A stretch of DNA of 64,000 nt, from contig NZ_CP024608.1 in assembly GCF_002752675.1 (NCBI RefSeq), positions 3,286,001-3,350,000 of the forward strand, written 5' to 3'. A program made the position numbers and the translations under genes. Below the pieces are notes generated by a model. That model made no database searches. It saw nothing but the letters and a program-made list of their open reading frames with translations, and had not been told where the DNA came from. This document shows positions 1 through 8,231 of the stretch, in pieces; positions within the stretch are counted from its first letter, which is position 1, and each line of letters starts with the position of its first letter. The stretch is from Massilia violaceinigra (lineage in GTDB: Bacteria; Pseudomonadota; Gammaproteobacteria; Burkholderiales; Burkholderiaceae_D).

Positions 1-946
1 CGCTGTTGTTCGCCAGGGTAATGTTGTTACCAGCGGAGTTGGTCAGGACCAGGCCGTTGTTGGCATCATTGAGCTTGGCGGTAACGCCGGTTTTGGACGA
101 CACATCGTTAAAGGCGCTGACGGCCGATGCCAGGCCGGAAGCGTTGAGTGCGGCGCCGACGGTGAAGGTGACGTTGGCGGCAGTGCTGTTATCGGACGTG
201 ACAGCCAGCGAGTACACGCCGGCGGCGGTCAGGCTGACCGCTTCTTCGGTCTTGGCAGTGGCGGTGACACCGGTGGTCGAGGTGGCGCCATTGATGGTCG
301 ACGCCAGCGATTGCGCAGTATCGGTCGCGGTCACGGCGATGTTCGACGTGGCCAGGCCTTGCAGGGCGAACGAACCGGCGGTGTAGGCGGTGCCGGTGGT
401 GGCCAGGGTGGTTGGCGCTTTTTCCGACAACTCGTTGTTACCGTAGTTGTTGGTGCGGAAGTTGGCGGTGGTGGCCTGGATCGTCTGGCCGGCGTTGGCG
501 CCAACCTGGAAGGTGGCGGTACCGAAGCTGCCGTCGAGCAGTTTCAGGCCGTTGAATTCCGAGGTCTGGGAGATACGGTCGGCTTCCGACAACAGTTGAC
601 CAACCTCAGCCTGGATCGCCTTGCGGTCGCCAGCGGAGTTCGTCGCATTCGAGGACTGGACAGCCAGTTCACGAACACGCTGCAGGATGTTACCGGTCGA
701 TTGCAGGGAGCCTTCAGCCGTTTGCAGCATCGAAACGCCGTCGTTGGCATTGCGCTTGGCCTGATCGAGACCGCGGATCTGGGACGTGAAGCGTTCCGAA
801 ATGGCCAGGCCGGCGGCATCGTCTTTGGCGCTGTTAATGCGCAAGCCGGAAGAGAGGCGTTGCAGCGAAGTCGCCAGCGAGGAGGCCGAGGTGCCCAGAT
901 TGCGTTGTGCATTCAGCGATGCGACGTTGGTATTGATGACGCTCAT
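1..946 (-). CDS. fliC: Flagellin, copy 1 (C-terminal part beyond window)
   Basis: Filament subunit of the bacterial flagellum. Translation begins at the ATG complementary to 944-946, 8 bases after an AAGGAG ribosome site (954-959), and runs off the left edge, so the C-terminal D1/D0 region is not visible. The N-terminal D0/D1 coiled-coil segment has the classical [16 protein letters not shown] opening and a [10 protein letters not shown] segment, the region TLR5 recognises in other flagellins. The visible part is nearly identical to copy 2 at 1267-2709. It is the fourth member of a same-strand array and has its own FliA-type promoter, but its upstream spacer is shorter than those of the other copies. 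Confidence 0.96.
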   Translation of the reverse strand, partial: MSVINTNVASLNAQRNLGTSASSLATSLQRLSSGLRINSAKDDAAGLAISERFTSQIRGLDQAKRNANDGVSMLQTAEGSLQSTGNILQRVRELAVQSSNATNSAGDRKAIQAEVGQLLSEADRISQTSEFNGLKLLDGSFGTATFQVGANAGQTIQATTANFRTNNYGNNELSEKAPTTLATTGTAYTAGSFALQGLATSNIAVTATDTAQSLASTINGATSTTGVTATAKTEEAVSLTAAGVYSLAVTSDNSTAANVTFTVGAALNASGLASAVSAFNDVSSKTGVTAKLNDANNGLVLTNSAGNNITLANNS

Positions 947-1045
947 GGTAGTACTCCTTGCAGATACTGCTTATACATGTTGGCAATTTGCCTTCGCTTT
1001 GGTCCGCCCCTTCGGTCCGGGACAATCACACCGCAGTCCTTATAT

Positions 1046-1072
1046 ATAACGGATTGCGTTGCGGAAAGTTTA
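1046..1072 (-). promoter_or_regulatory. FliA (sigma-28) promoter of flagellin copy 1
   Basis: On the minus strand the sequence reads TAAACTTT, 11 bases, TCCGTTAT. This fits the sigma-28 pattern TAAAGTTT-N11-GCCGATAA and the same arrangement precedes every flagellin of the array. The predicted leader is roughly 95 nt and contains four GGA motifs, one inside the Shine-Dalgarno sequence. Confidence 0.8.
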
Positions 1073-1207
1073 GGGAGGGATGGATGTATATTTTTTATGC
1101 TGGGCCTCAATGCGAGGCCAGGGAAGCGAATAAGCGGGCATGACGCCACGGCCTTATTGCATGTAAGGCAAGAATTTATTGTCGGGATTTGCTGCTGAAG
1201 TGAAATT

Positions 1208-1234
1208 CCCCAGCCGGCCAGGGGCCGACCGGGG
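1208..1234 (-). terminator. Hairpin terminator after flagellin copy 2
   Basis: A 12-bp stem (two G-T wobbles when read as minus-strand RNA) with a 3-nt loop lies about 30 bases past the stop of copy 2. Only a short AU stretch follows instead of a long U tract. The identical hairpin follows copies 3 and 4, which supports it as the 3' end of each flagellin mRNA. Confidence 0.7.
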
Positions 1235-1266
1235 ATGCAAGGCTATGATGTCGCGCTACCTGGTGC

Positions 1267-2709
1267 TTAACCGCGCAGCAGGGACAGCACGCCGTTCGGC
1301 AGCGAGTTGGCCTGGGCCAGCATCGCGGTACCTGCCTGCTGAAGGATCTGGCCGCGCGTCAGTTTGGCTGTTTCCGAAGCGAAGTCGGTATCCTGAATCC
1401 GGCTGCGCGAGGCAGACAGGTTTTCCGACGTCGACTGCAGGTTGGTGACAGCCGTTTCGAAGCGCGACTGCAGTGCGCCGAACGAAGCGCGCTGGCTGTT
1501 GACGTTGGCCAGGGCCGAGTCCAGCACTTTCAGTGCATCGGACGCGCCCTTGGCGGTCGAGACGTCGATACCGGAGACGGTATTGAGCTTGGCGGCGCCG
1601 CCGGCGGTGAAGGCGGTCGAGCCGCTGCTGCCGATCGAGAAACCCTTGTCCGAGTTCATCGACACATAACCCATCGAGGTCGAGGTGGCGCCGGTGGCAA
1701 CAGCGGCGGTGGTGCCGGTGGTGCCAGCCGAGTCGATCGAGCCGACGGTCACCGAAGCGGCCGCGCTGTTGTTCGCCAGGGTAATGTTGTTACCAGCGGA
1801 GTTGGTCAGGACCAGGCCGTTGTTGGCATCATTGAGCTTGGCGGTAACGCCGGTTTTGGACGACACATCGTTAAAGGCGCTGACGGCCGATGCCAGGCCG
1901 GAAGCGTTGAGTGCGGCGCCGACGGTGAAGGTGACGTTGGCGGCAGTGCTGTTATCGGACGTGACAGCCAGCGAGTACACGCCGGCGGCGGTCAGGCTGA
2001 CCGCTTCTTCGGTCTTGGCAGTGGCGGTCACACCCGTGGTCGAGGTGGCGCCATTGATGGTCGACGCCAGCGATTGCGCAGTGTCGGTCGCGGTCACGGC
2101 GATGTTCGACGTGGCCAGGCCTTGCAGGGCGAACGAACCGGCGGTGTAAGCGGTGCCGGTGGTGGCCAGGGTGGTTGGCGCTTTTTCCGACAACTCGTTG
2201 TTACCGTAGTTGTTGGTACGGAAGTTGGCGGTGGTTGCCTGGATCGTCTGGCCGGCGTTGGCGCCAACCTGGAAGGTGGCGGTACCGAAGCTGCCGTCGA
2301 GCAGTTTCAGGCCGTTGAATTCCGAGGTCTGGGAGATACGGTCGGCTTCCGACAACAGTTGACCAACCTCAGCCTGGATCGCCTTGCGGTCGCCAGCGGA
2401 GTTCGTCGCATTCGAGGACTGGACAGCCAGTTCACGAACACGTTGCAGGATGTTACCGGTCGATTGCAGGGAGCCTTCAGCCGTTTGCAGCATCGAAACG
2501 CCGTCGTTGGCATTGCGCTTGGCCTGATCGAGACCGCGGATCTGGGACGTGAAGCGTTCCGAAATGGCCAGGCCTGCGGCATCGTCTTTGGCGCTGTTAA
2601 TGCGCAAGCCGGAAGAGAGGCGTTGCAGCGAAGTCGCCAGCGAGGAGGCCGAGGTGCCCAGATTGCGTTGTGCATTCAGCGATGCGACGTTGGTATTGAT
2701 GACGCTCAT
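1267..2709 (-). CDS. fliC: Flagellin, copy 2
   Basis: Flagellar filament protein of 480 residues, typical D0-D1-variable-D1-D0 layout. The N-terminal helix region (residues 1-140) and C-terminal helix region (about 400-480, ending [11 protein letters not shown]) are canonical. The centre (about 180-400) is rich in Ser, Thr and Ala and poor in charged residues, the kind of surface domain that is often O-glycosylated. The start is the ATG at 2709, after AAGGAG. Compared with copy 4 it seems to differ only in a few residues near position 22-25, so these copies are recent duplicates or are kept alike by gene conversion. It has its own sigma-28 promoter and terminator, so each copy is probably monocistronic. 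Confidence 0.97.
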   Translation of the reverse strand: MSVINTNVASLNAQRNLGTSASSLATSLQRLSSGLRINSAKDDAAGLAISERFTSQIRGLDQAKRNANDGVSMLQTAEGSLQSTGNILQRVRELAVQSSNATNSAGDRKAIQAEVGQLLSEADRISQTSEFNGLKLLDGSFGTATFQVGANAGQTIQATTANFRTNNYGNNELSEKAPTTLATTGTAYTAGSFALQGLATSNIAVTATDTAQSLASTINGATSTTGVTATAKTEEAVSLTAAGVYSLAVTSDNSTAANVTFTVGAALNASGLASAVSAFNDVSSKTGVTAKLNDANNGLVLTNSAGNNITLANNSAAASVTVGSIDSAGTTGTTAAVATGATSTSMGYVSMNSDKGFSIGSSGSTAFTAGGAAKLNTVSGIDVSTAKGASDALKVLDSALANVNSQRASFGALQSRFETAVTNLQSTSENLSASRSRIQDTDFASETAKLTRGQILQQAGTAMLAQANSLPNGVLSLLRG

Positions 2710-2808
2710 GGTAATACTCCTTGCAGATACTACTTATTCATGTTGGCAACTTGCCTTCGCTTTGGTCTGTCCCTTCGGTCCGGGACAATCACACCGCAGT
2801 CCTTATAT

Positions 2809-2835
2809 ATAACGGGTTGCATTGCGGAAAGTTTA
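2809..2835 (-). promoter_or_regulatory. FliA (sigma-28) promoter of flagellin copy 2
   Basis: Minus-strand TAAACTTT, 11 bases, CCCGTTAT, matching the sigma-28 pattern. The leader to the ATG at 2709 contains four GGA motifs including the ribosome site. The 397-bp spacer 2710-3106 holds this promoter, the inverted repeat at 2869-2923 and the hairpin at 3048-3074, and no gene. Confidence 0.8.
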
Positions 2836-2868
2836 GGGAGGAATGGGTGTATATTTTTTTATGTTGGG

Positions 2869-2923
2869 CCTCAAGGGGCGAGCAGGCACGGCGCCAGACG
2901 ACAGCGTTTCGTCAAACTTGAGG
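2869..2923. repeat. Long-range inverted repeat upstream of flagellin copy 2 promoter
   Basis: CCTCAAG at 2869-2875 and CTTGAGG at 2917-2923 span exactly 55 bp. The same arms with the same 55-bp span occur upstream of copies 3 and 4, although the sequence between the arms varies. This could be a regulator site or a conserved RNA/DNA fold; the function is not known. Confidence 0.5.
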
Positions 2924-3047
2924 GCAAAAAAATCGATGTGGCGGCGCATGAACGAGGCCAGGAAAGCGAATAAGCGGGCATGGCGCCACGGCCTTATTGC
3001 ATGTAAAGCAAGAATTTACTGCCGGGATTTGCTGCTGAAGTGAAATT

Positions 3048-3074
3048 CCCCAGCCGGCCAGGGGCCGACCGGGG
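3048..3074 (-). terminator. Hairpin terminator after flagellin copy 3
   Basis: Same 12-bp stem and 3-nt loop as at 1208-1234, located about 30 bases past the stop codon of copy 3. Confidence 0.7.
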
Positions 3075-3106
3075 ATGCAAGGCTGTTACGTCGCGCTATC
3101 TGGTGC

Positions 3107-4549
3107 TTAACCGCGCAGCAGGGACAGCACGCCGTTCGGCAGCGAGTTGGCCTGGGCCAGCATCGCGGTACCTGCCTGCTGAAGGATCTGGCCGCGCGTC
3201 AGTTTGGCTGTTTCCGAAGCGAAGTCGGTATCCTGAATCCGGCTGCGCGAAGCAGACAGGTTTTCCGACGTCGACTGCAGGTTGGTGACAGCCGTTTCGA
3301 AGCGCGACTGCAGTGCGCCGAACGAAGCGCGCTGGCTGTTGACGTTGGCCAGGGCCGAGTCCAGCACTTTCAGTGCATCGGACGCGCCCTTGGCGGTCGA
3401 GACGTCGATACCGGAGACGGTATTGAGCTTGGCGGCGCCGCCGGCGGTAAAGGCGGTCGAACCGCTGCTGCCGATCGAGAAACCCTTGTCCGAGTTCATC
3501 GACACATAACCCATCGAGGTCGAGGTGGCGCCGGTGGCGACAGCGGCGGTGGTGCCGGTGGTGCCGGCCGAGTCGATCGAACCGACGGTCACCGAAGCGG
3601 CCGCGCTGTTGTTAGCCAGGGTAATGTTGTTACCGGAGGCGTTGGTCAGGACCAGGCCGCTGTTGGTATCGTTCAGGCGGGCGGTGACGCCAGTCTTGGA
3701 CGAGACATCGTTAAAGGCGCTCACAGCCGCTGCCAGGCCGCCGGCATTGAGGGCGGCGCCGACCGTGAAGCTGACGTTGGCCGCGGTGGCGTTATCGGAC
3801 GTGACGGCCAGCGAATACACGCCGGCGGCGGTCAGGGTGACTGCCTCTTCGGTCTTGGCCGAGGCGGTCACGCCGGTGGTGGCCGAAGCGCCATTGATGG
3901 TCGACGCCAGCGATTGCGCAGTGTCGGTCGCGGTGACCGCGATGTTCGAGGTGGCCAGGCCTTGCAGGGCGAACGAGCCGGCGGTGTAGGCGGTGCCGGT
4001 GGTGGCCAGCGTGGTTGGCGCTTTTTCCGACAGTTCGTTGTTGCCGTAGTTATTGGTACGGAAGTTGGCGGTGGTGGCCTGGATGGTCTGGCCGGAATTG
4101 GCGCCAACCTGGAAGGTGGCGGTGCCGAAGCTGCCGTCGAGCAGTTTCAAGCCGTTGAATTCGGACGTCTGGGAGATACGGTCCGCTTCCGACAGCAGCT
4201 GGCCGACTTCAGCCTGGATTGCCTTGCGGTCGCCGGCCGAGTTGGTGGCGTTGGACGACTGGACAGCCAGTTCGCGGACACGTTGCAGGATGTTACCGGT
4301 CGATTGCAGGGAGCCCTCAGCCGTTTGCAGCATCGACACACCATCGTTGGCATTGCGCTTGGCTTGATCCAGGCCGCGGATTTGCGACGTGAAACGTTCA
4401 GAAATGGCCAGGCCAGCCGCATCGTCTTTTGCACTGTTGATACGCAAACCGGAGGACAGGCGCTGCAGCGAAGTCGCCAGGGCGGAGCCGGAGGTGCTCA
4501 GGTTACGTTGTGCATTCAGGGACGAGATGTTGGTATTGATGACGCTCAT
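3107..4549 (-). CDS. fliC: Flagellin, copy 3 (divergent centre)
   Basis: A 480-residue flagellin with the same length and layout as copies 2 and 4, but the most diverged member. Its N-terminus reads [18 protein letters not shown], and the central variable domain carries scattered conservative substitutions (Ser/Thr/Ala/Gly exchanges around residues 155, 225-245 and 265-315). The last roughly 170 residues are indistinguishable from the other copies. Such a mosaic, with an identical 3' half and a diverged centre, is what partial gene conversion leaves behind. The start is the ATG at 4549 after AAGGAG. Its own FliA-type promoter is at 4650-4676. Confidence 0.97.
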   Translation of the reverse strand: MSVINTNISSLNAQRNLSTSGSALATSLQRLSSGLRINSAKDDAAGLAISERFTSQIRGLDQAKRNANDGVSMLQTAEGSLQSTGNILQRVRELAVQSSNATNSAGDRKAIQAEVGQLLSEADRISQTSEFNGLKLLDGSFGTATFQVGANSGQTIQATTANFRTNNYGNNELSEKAPTTLATTGTAYTAGSFALQGLATSNIAVTATDTAQSLASTINGASATTGVTASAKTEEAVTLTAAGVYSLAVTSDNATAANVSFTVGAALNAGGLAAAVSAFNDVSSKTGVTARLNDTNSGLVLTNASGNNITLANNSAAASVTVGSIDSAGTTGTTAAVATGATSTSMGYVSMNSDKGFSIGSSGSTAFTAGGAAKLNTVSGIDVSTAKGASDALKVLDSALANVNSQRASFGALQSRFETAVTNLQSTSENLSASRSRIQDTDFASETAKLTRGQILQQAGTAMLAQANSLPNGVLSLLRG

Positions 4550-4649
4550 GGTGTTACTCCTTGCAGTTACTACTTATTCATGTTGGCTCCGTGCCGCTTG
4601 CCTTGGTGTGCCCCTTTGTTCCGAGACAATCACACCGCAGTCCTTATAT

Positions 4650-4676
4650 GTAACGGATTGCGATCTGGAAAGTTTA
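4650..4676 (-). promoter_or_regulatory. FliA (sigma-28) promoter of flagellin copy 3
   Basis: Minus-strand TAAACTTT, 11 bases, TCCGTTAC. The leader has diverged from the other copies but keeps four GGA motifs. The 385-bp spacer 4550-4934 contains only this promoter, the inverted repeat 4710-4764 and the hairpin 4876-4902. Confidence 0.78.
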
Positions 4677-4709
4677 GGGGGATTTTGGGTGTATATATTT
4701 TCTTTTGGG

Positions 4710-4764
4710 CCTCAAGGCGTGAACAGGCACGGCGCTAGACGACAGCGTTTCGCCAAACTTGAGG
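4710..4764. repeat. Long-range inverted repeat upstream of flagellin copy 3 promoter
   Basis: CCTCAAG at 4710-4716 and CTTGAGG at 4758-4764, again with a total span of 55 bp, as at 2869-2923 and 6537-6591. Confidence 0.5.
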
Positions 4765-4875
4765 GCAAAATAAATCTATTTGGCGGCTCATGAACGAGGC
4801 CAGGAAGAAGATAAGCCGGCATTGCGCCTCGACTTTATTGCATGTACGACAATGATTTGCTACTGAAGTGAAATT

Positions 4876-4902
4876 CCCCAGCCGGCCAGGGGCCGACCGG
4901 GG
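4876..4902 (-). terminator. Hairpin terminator after flagellin copy 4
   Basis: Third copy of the 12-bp stem and 3-nt loop hairpin, about 30 bases past the stop of copy 4. Confidence 0.7.
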
Positions 4903-4934
4903 ATGCAAGGCGATGACGTCGTGCTACCTGATGA

Positions 4935-6377
4935 TTAACCGCGCAGCAGGGACAGCACGCCGTTCGGCAGCGAGTTGGCCTGGGCCAGCATCGCGGTACC
5001 TGCCTGCTGAAGGATCTGGCCGCGCGTCAGTTTGGCTGTTTCCGAAGCGAAGTCGGTATCCTGAATCCGGCTGCGCGAGGCAGACAGGTTTTCCGACGTC
5101 GACTGCAGGTTGGTGACGGCCGTTTCGAAGCGCGACTGCAGTGCGCCGAACGAAGCGCGCTGGCTGTTGACGTTGGCCAGGGCCGAGTCCAGCACTTTCA
5201 GTGCATCGGATGCGCCCTTGGCGGTCGAGACGTCGATACCGGAGACGGTATTGAGCTTGGCGGCGCCGCCGGCGGTAAAGGCGGTCGAACCGCTGCTGCC
5301 GATCGAGAAACCCTTGTCCGAGTTCATCGACACATAACCCATCGAGGTCGAGGTGGCGCCGGTGGCGACTGCGGCGGTGGTACCGGTGGTGCCAGCCGAG
5401 TCGATCGAGCCGACGGTCACCGAAGCGGCCGCGCTGTTGTTAGCCAGGGTAATGTTGTTACCAGCGGAGTTGGTCAGGACCAGGCCGTTGTTGGCATCAT
5501 TGAGCTTGGCGGTAACGCCGGTTTTCGACGACACATCGTTAAAGGCGCTGACGGCCGATGCCAGGCCGGAAGCGTTGAGTGCGGCGCCGACGGTGAAGGT
5601 GACGTTGGCGGCAGTGCTGTTATCGGACGTGACAGCCAGCGAGTACACGCCGGCGGCGGTCAGGCTGACCGCTTCTTCGGTCTTGGCAGTGGCGGTCACA
5701 CCCGTGGTCGAGGTGGCGCCATTGATGGTCGACGCCAGCGATTGCGCAGTGTCGGTCGCGGTCACGGCGATGTTCGACGTGGCCAGGCCTTGCAGGGCGA
5801 ACGAGCCGGCGGTGTAAGCGGTGCCGGTGGTGGCCAGGGTGGTTGGCGCTTTTTCCGACAACTCGTTGTTACCGTAGTTGTTGGTACGGAAGTTGGCGGT
5901 GGTTGCCTGGATCGTCTGGCCGGCGTTGGCGCCAACCTGGAAGGTGGCGGTACCGAAGCTGCCGTCGAGCAGTTTCAGGCCGTTGAATTCCGAGGTCTGG
6001 GAGATGCGGTCGGCTTCCGACAACAGTTGACCAACCTCAGCCTGGATCGCCTTGCGGTCGCCAGCGGAGTTCGTCGCATTCGAGGACTGCACAGCCAGTT
6101 CACGTACACGCTGCAGAATGTTGCCCGTCGACTGCAAAGAACCTTCAGCCGTTTGCAACATCGAAACGCCGTCGTTGGCATTGCGCTTGGCTTGATCGAG
6201 ACCGCGGATCTGGGACGTGAAGCGTTCCGAAATGGCCAGGCCGGCGGCATCGTCTTTGGCGCTGTTAATACGCAAGCCGGAAGAGAGGCGTTGCAGCGAG
6301 GTCGACAGAGCGGAAGCCGAGGTGCCCAGATTGCGTTGTGCATTCAGCGATGCGACGTTGGTATTGATGACGCTCAT
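4935..6377 (-). CDS. fliC: Flagellin, copy 4
   Basis: First flagellin of the array in the direction of transcription; 480 residues. It is nearly identical in protein sequence to copy 2, the visible exceptions being around residues 22-25 (SALST against SSLAT). At the DNA level the N-terminal part (about 6080-6330) carries more silent differences than the rest, so conversion tracts appear to end there. The canonical helical ends, the [10 protein letters not shown] segment and the Ser/Thr-rich centre are all present. The start is the ATG at 6377 after AAGGAG. Confidence 0.97.
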   Translation of the reverse strand: MSVINTNVASLNAQRNLGTSASALSTSLQRLSSGLRINSAKDDAAGLAISERFTSQIRGLDQAKRNANDGVSMLQTAEGSLQSTGNILQRVRELAVQSSNATNSAGDRKAIQAEVGQLLSEADRISQTSEFNGLKLLDGSFGTATFQVGANAGQTIQATTANFRTNNYGNNELSEKAPTTLATTGTAYTAGSFALQGLATSNIAVTATDTAQSLASTINGATSTTGVTATAKTEEAVSLTAAGVYSLAVTSDNSTAANVTFTVGAALNASGLASAVSAFNDVSSKTGVTAKLNDANNGLVLTNSAGNNITLANNSAAASVTVGSIDSAGTTGTTAAVATGATSTSMGYVSMNSDKGFSIGSSGSTAFTAGGAAKLNTVSGIDVSTAKGASDALKVLDSALANVNSQRASFGALQSRFETAVTNLQSTSENLSASRSRIQDTDFASETAKLTRGQILQQAGTAMLAQANSLPNGVLSLLRG

Positions 6378-6476
6378 GGTATTACTCCTTGCAGATACTA
6401 CTTATTCATGTTGGCAACTTGCCTTCGCTTTGGTCTGCCCCTTCGGTCCGGGACAATCACACCGCAGTCCTTTTTT

Positions 6477-6503
6477 GTAACGGGTTACCGTGTGGAAAGT
6501 TTA
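6477..6503 (-). promoter_or_regulatory. FliA (sigma-28) promoter of flagellin copy 4
   Basis: Minus-strand TAAACTTT, 11 bases, CCCGTTAC. The leader has three GGA motifs. The 390-bp divergent gap 6378-6767 holds this promoter, the inverted repeat 6537-6591 and, near the plus-strand gene, two direct copies of ATACAACATC (6686-6695 and 6737-6746). Confidence 0.78.
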
Positions 6504-6536
6504 GTGAAATCAGGCAGGTATATTTTTTATTTCGCC

Positions 6537-6591
6537 CCTCAAGTGGGCCCCGGTCGCGGCGCTTGACGGCAGCTTTCAGGCGAACTTGAGG
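6537..6591. repeat. Long-range inverted repeat upstream of flagellin copy 4 promoter
   Basis: CCTCAAG at 6537-6543 and CTTGAGG at 6585-6591, span 55 bp. The sequence between the arms differs clearly from the other two copies, so the arms and their spacing are the conserved part. Confidence 0.5.
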
Positions 6592-6767
6592 GCCAAATAA
6601 CGCGAAATGCGACCTTGTTTTTTGCGCGATGGGGTGCTCATCGGGCGCTCCTGAATCATGTGGCTTGGATAAAAATGCTATTTCCATACAACATCGTATT
6701 TATCCGGAACAGGTAAAATCGCCGCCTGACATTGCTATACAACATCACCCATTTCGGAAAACTCAAC

Positions 6768-7751
6768 ATGGATTACAGCGACAACCCGCCGGACGAGACC
6801 GTCTCGCGCGTCAACCTTCTTGGCAATATTGCATTAGCGATCGGTTTTCTCCTTCCCGTCTGGGCTGTCATGAAGGGGAACGGCGACGCCGAGATGGCCG
6901 GGGGTTTCATTGGCGGCAGCCTGGTTGCGGTATTCATCATCCTGCTCCTGCTCAAAGGCATCCTGAAGACCCATCCGCCGCTGCGCATGGCATGCGCCAA
7001 GCTGGTGGTCGCGATCGTCCTGATATTGATGTCGCTGGGTAAAATCGGCGCGATGAAGCGCGACATCGGCGCGATCCGCGCGGCGAGCCAGAGCCTGGTA
7101 GCGACCATGAACGAAAAGGGCGAACCGAGCGGGTCGGTGGCGCCCCAGGCCGCCAGTGAAGAAGCACGCCAGGTGGTGGCGTTCGTCAATGGCGCCGGCG
7201 CGCTGCTCAAACGCCAGGTGGCCGAGCGCGAATTGCTGGACAAGGAGTTCGAAAAAATCGACATGAGCACCTTGCTGACGCCGCAGACGCTGACCTCGCG
7301 CAAGGGAATTGCCGATTCGCGCGCGAAAACGGCGCGCTACGCCGAGCTGATCGACCAGCGCGACAAGATGATCGTCGCCGCCGTCGAGGAAGGCCGCACC
7401 TATGTGCGCACAGCCAAGGTGCCGGAACAATACCGCAGCGAATCGAGTGCCAGGGCCAAGGTGGGCGAGGAGACGCTCAAGCACAACGCGGCCTTGTCCG
7501 CGGTCGGCAAGGAATTCATCAAGGGTGTGAACAACGTGCTCGACTTCGGCCAGTCGCAGCTCGGCAAGGCGAAGTTCCAGAATGGCCAGCTGATGTTTGC
7601 CAGCGAGCGCGACGTCGCCACCTACCGCAGCTTGTCCGCCGCGATCGAGAAGATTGGCGTGCGCGAAGCGGCGGTGGTCGATCAATTCAATGCGCATCTG
7701 GAAAAAACCAAGCGAGACGCCGCCAGGCAGCTCGGTCCTGCCATCCGCTAA
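6768..7751 (+). CDS. Unknown membrane protein with long cytoplasmic/periplasmic tail
   Basis: Encodes 327 residues from the ATG at 6768. I do not recognise the family. Three hydrophobic segments occupy about residues 20-35, 45-62 and 72-88, followed by a roughly 230-residue soluble, charged, largely helical tail with several Lys/Glu/Arg-rich stretches. No enzyme motif or signal peptide is evident. An earlier in-frame start would add 12 residues. Ten-base direct repeats ATACAACATC lie at 6686 and 6737 and may belong to its promoter region. It stands alone, divergent from the flagellin array and convergent with the sugar operon. A motility role is only suggested by position. Confidence 0.75.
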   Translation: MDYSDNPPDETVSRVNLLGNIALAIGFLLPVWAVMKGNGDAEMAGGFIGGSLVAVFIILLLLKGILKTHPPLRMACAKLVVAIVLILMSLGKIGAMKRDIGAIRAASQSLVATMNEKGEPSGSVAPQAASEEARQVVAFVNGAGALLKRQVAERELLDKEFEKIDMSTLLTPQTLTSRKGIADSRAKTARYAELIDQRDKMIVAAVEEGRTYVRTAKVPEQYRSESSARAKVGEETLKHNAALSAVGKEFIKGVNNVLDFGQSQLGKAKFQNGQLMFASERDVATYRSLSAAIEKIGVREAAVVDQFNAHLEKTKRDAARQLGPAIR

Positions 7752-7987
7752 GGCAAGCCAGGGCTGGCTCCCATGACGACAATCACTGTCAGACATCGAA
7801 CGGTCTGGCTCAAAACTCCGACAACCGGGGTCAGACCTCTGATTAGAAACATTGTGAAATCCGGGAACCGGCCCTGGCAGCAGCACCGTTGGAGTCACGC
7901 AGAATTCTTATCGCGTTCAGAAAACTTACTATGGATGGGGCGCGATCATGACGACCGCCACCACCGAAAGTCAGGGTCGGCTCTGAC

Positions 7988-8169
7988 CCTAATGCCGCTA
8001 AGTTAAGCCGTTTTCTGACCACAAACTGCAGAACCGTCTTTCCCGCGCAGGCGGGAATCCAAGTTCGTCGAGCCGCCTGTGACTGCGCTGCGGAATTGGA
8101 TTCCCGCCTGCGCGGGAAGTCATTTCTGCCAATGGCAGGAATGACGGAGCTTAAGTTAGCGGCATTAGG
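7988..8169. repeat. MITE-like element with 20-bp terminal inverted repeats
   Basis: The left end 7988-8007 and right end 8150-8169 are inverted copies of CCTAATGCCGCTAAgTTAAG with one mismatch, bounding 182 bp. Inside lie a palindromic REP-like unit (8034-8123) and a second hairpin (8119-8145, 12-bp arms, one mismatch). No reading frame of note is enclosed. The layout is that of a small non-autonomous mobile element or a compound REP element. Confidence 0.6.
8034..8123. repeat. Palindromic REP-like unit 1
   Basis: Two arms, each itself a small hairpin (TTCCCGCGCAGGCGGGAA at 8040-8057 and its complement-like partner at 8101-8118), face each other around a roughly 40-bp centre. The same design occurs at 40305, 43740, 47563 and 51774. 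The arm resembles the dRS3/REP-type ATTCCC-N8-GGGAAT repeats of other proteobacteria. Confidence 0.75.
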
Positions 8170-8231
8170 CTCTGACTCCAGTTAAGAAATGTTTCGAGTC
8201 AGAGCTCTGACTCCGAATGAGAAATGTTTTA
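8170..8231. repeat. Direct repeats with CTCTGACTCC...GAAATGTTT motif
   Basis: Two near-identical copies of CTCTGACTCC followed by 5-6 variable bases and GAAATGTTT lie in tandem, with a palindrome GGAGTCAGAGCTCTGACTCC-like core around 8197-8213. A degenerate copy (GGGTCAGACCTCTGATTAG...) lies at about 7829-7858. The last copy runs into the stop codon of the acyltransferase gene at 8229. Together with 7988-8169 this fills the 477-bp gap 7752-8228, where I see no gene. Confidence 0.5.

Noticed and set aside
1..6377. Flagellin array as an assembly artefact
   Set aside because: Copies and spacers differ in many positions and one spacer carries a private deletion, so the copies are real.
6..6566. 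Plus-strand frames opposite the flagellins, repeated in each copy
   Set aside because: They are conserved only because the flagellin genes themselves are repeated; sequence has shadow-frame character.
7773..8006. 77-residue plus-strand frame after the unknown membrane protein
   Set aside because: It lies over repeat motifs, overlaps the MITE-like end and has no ribosome site.
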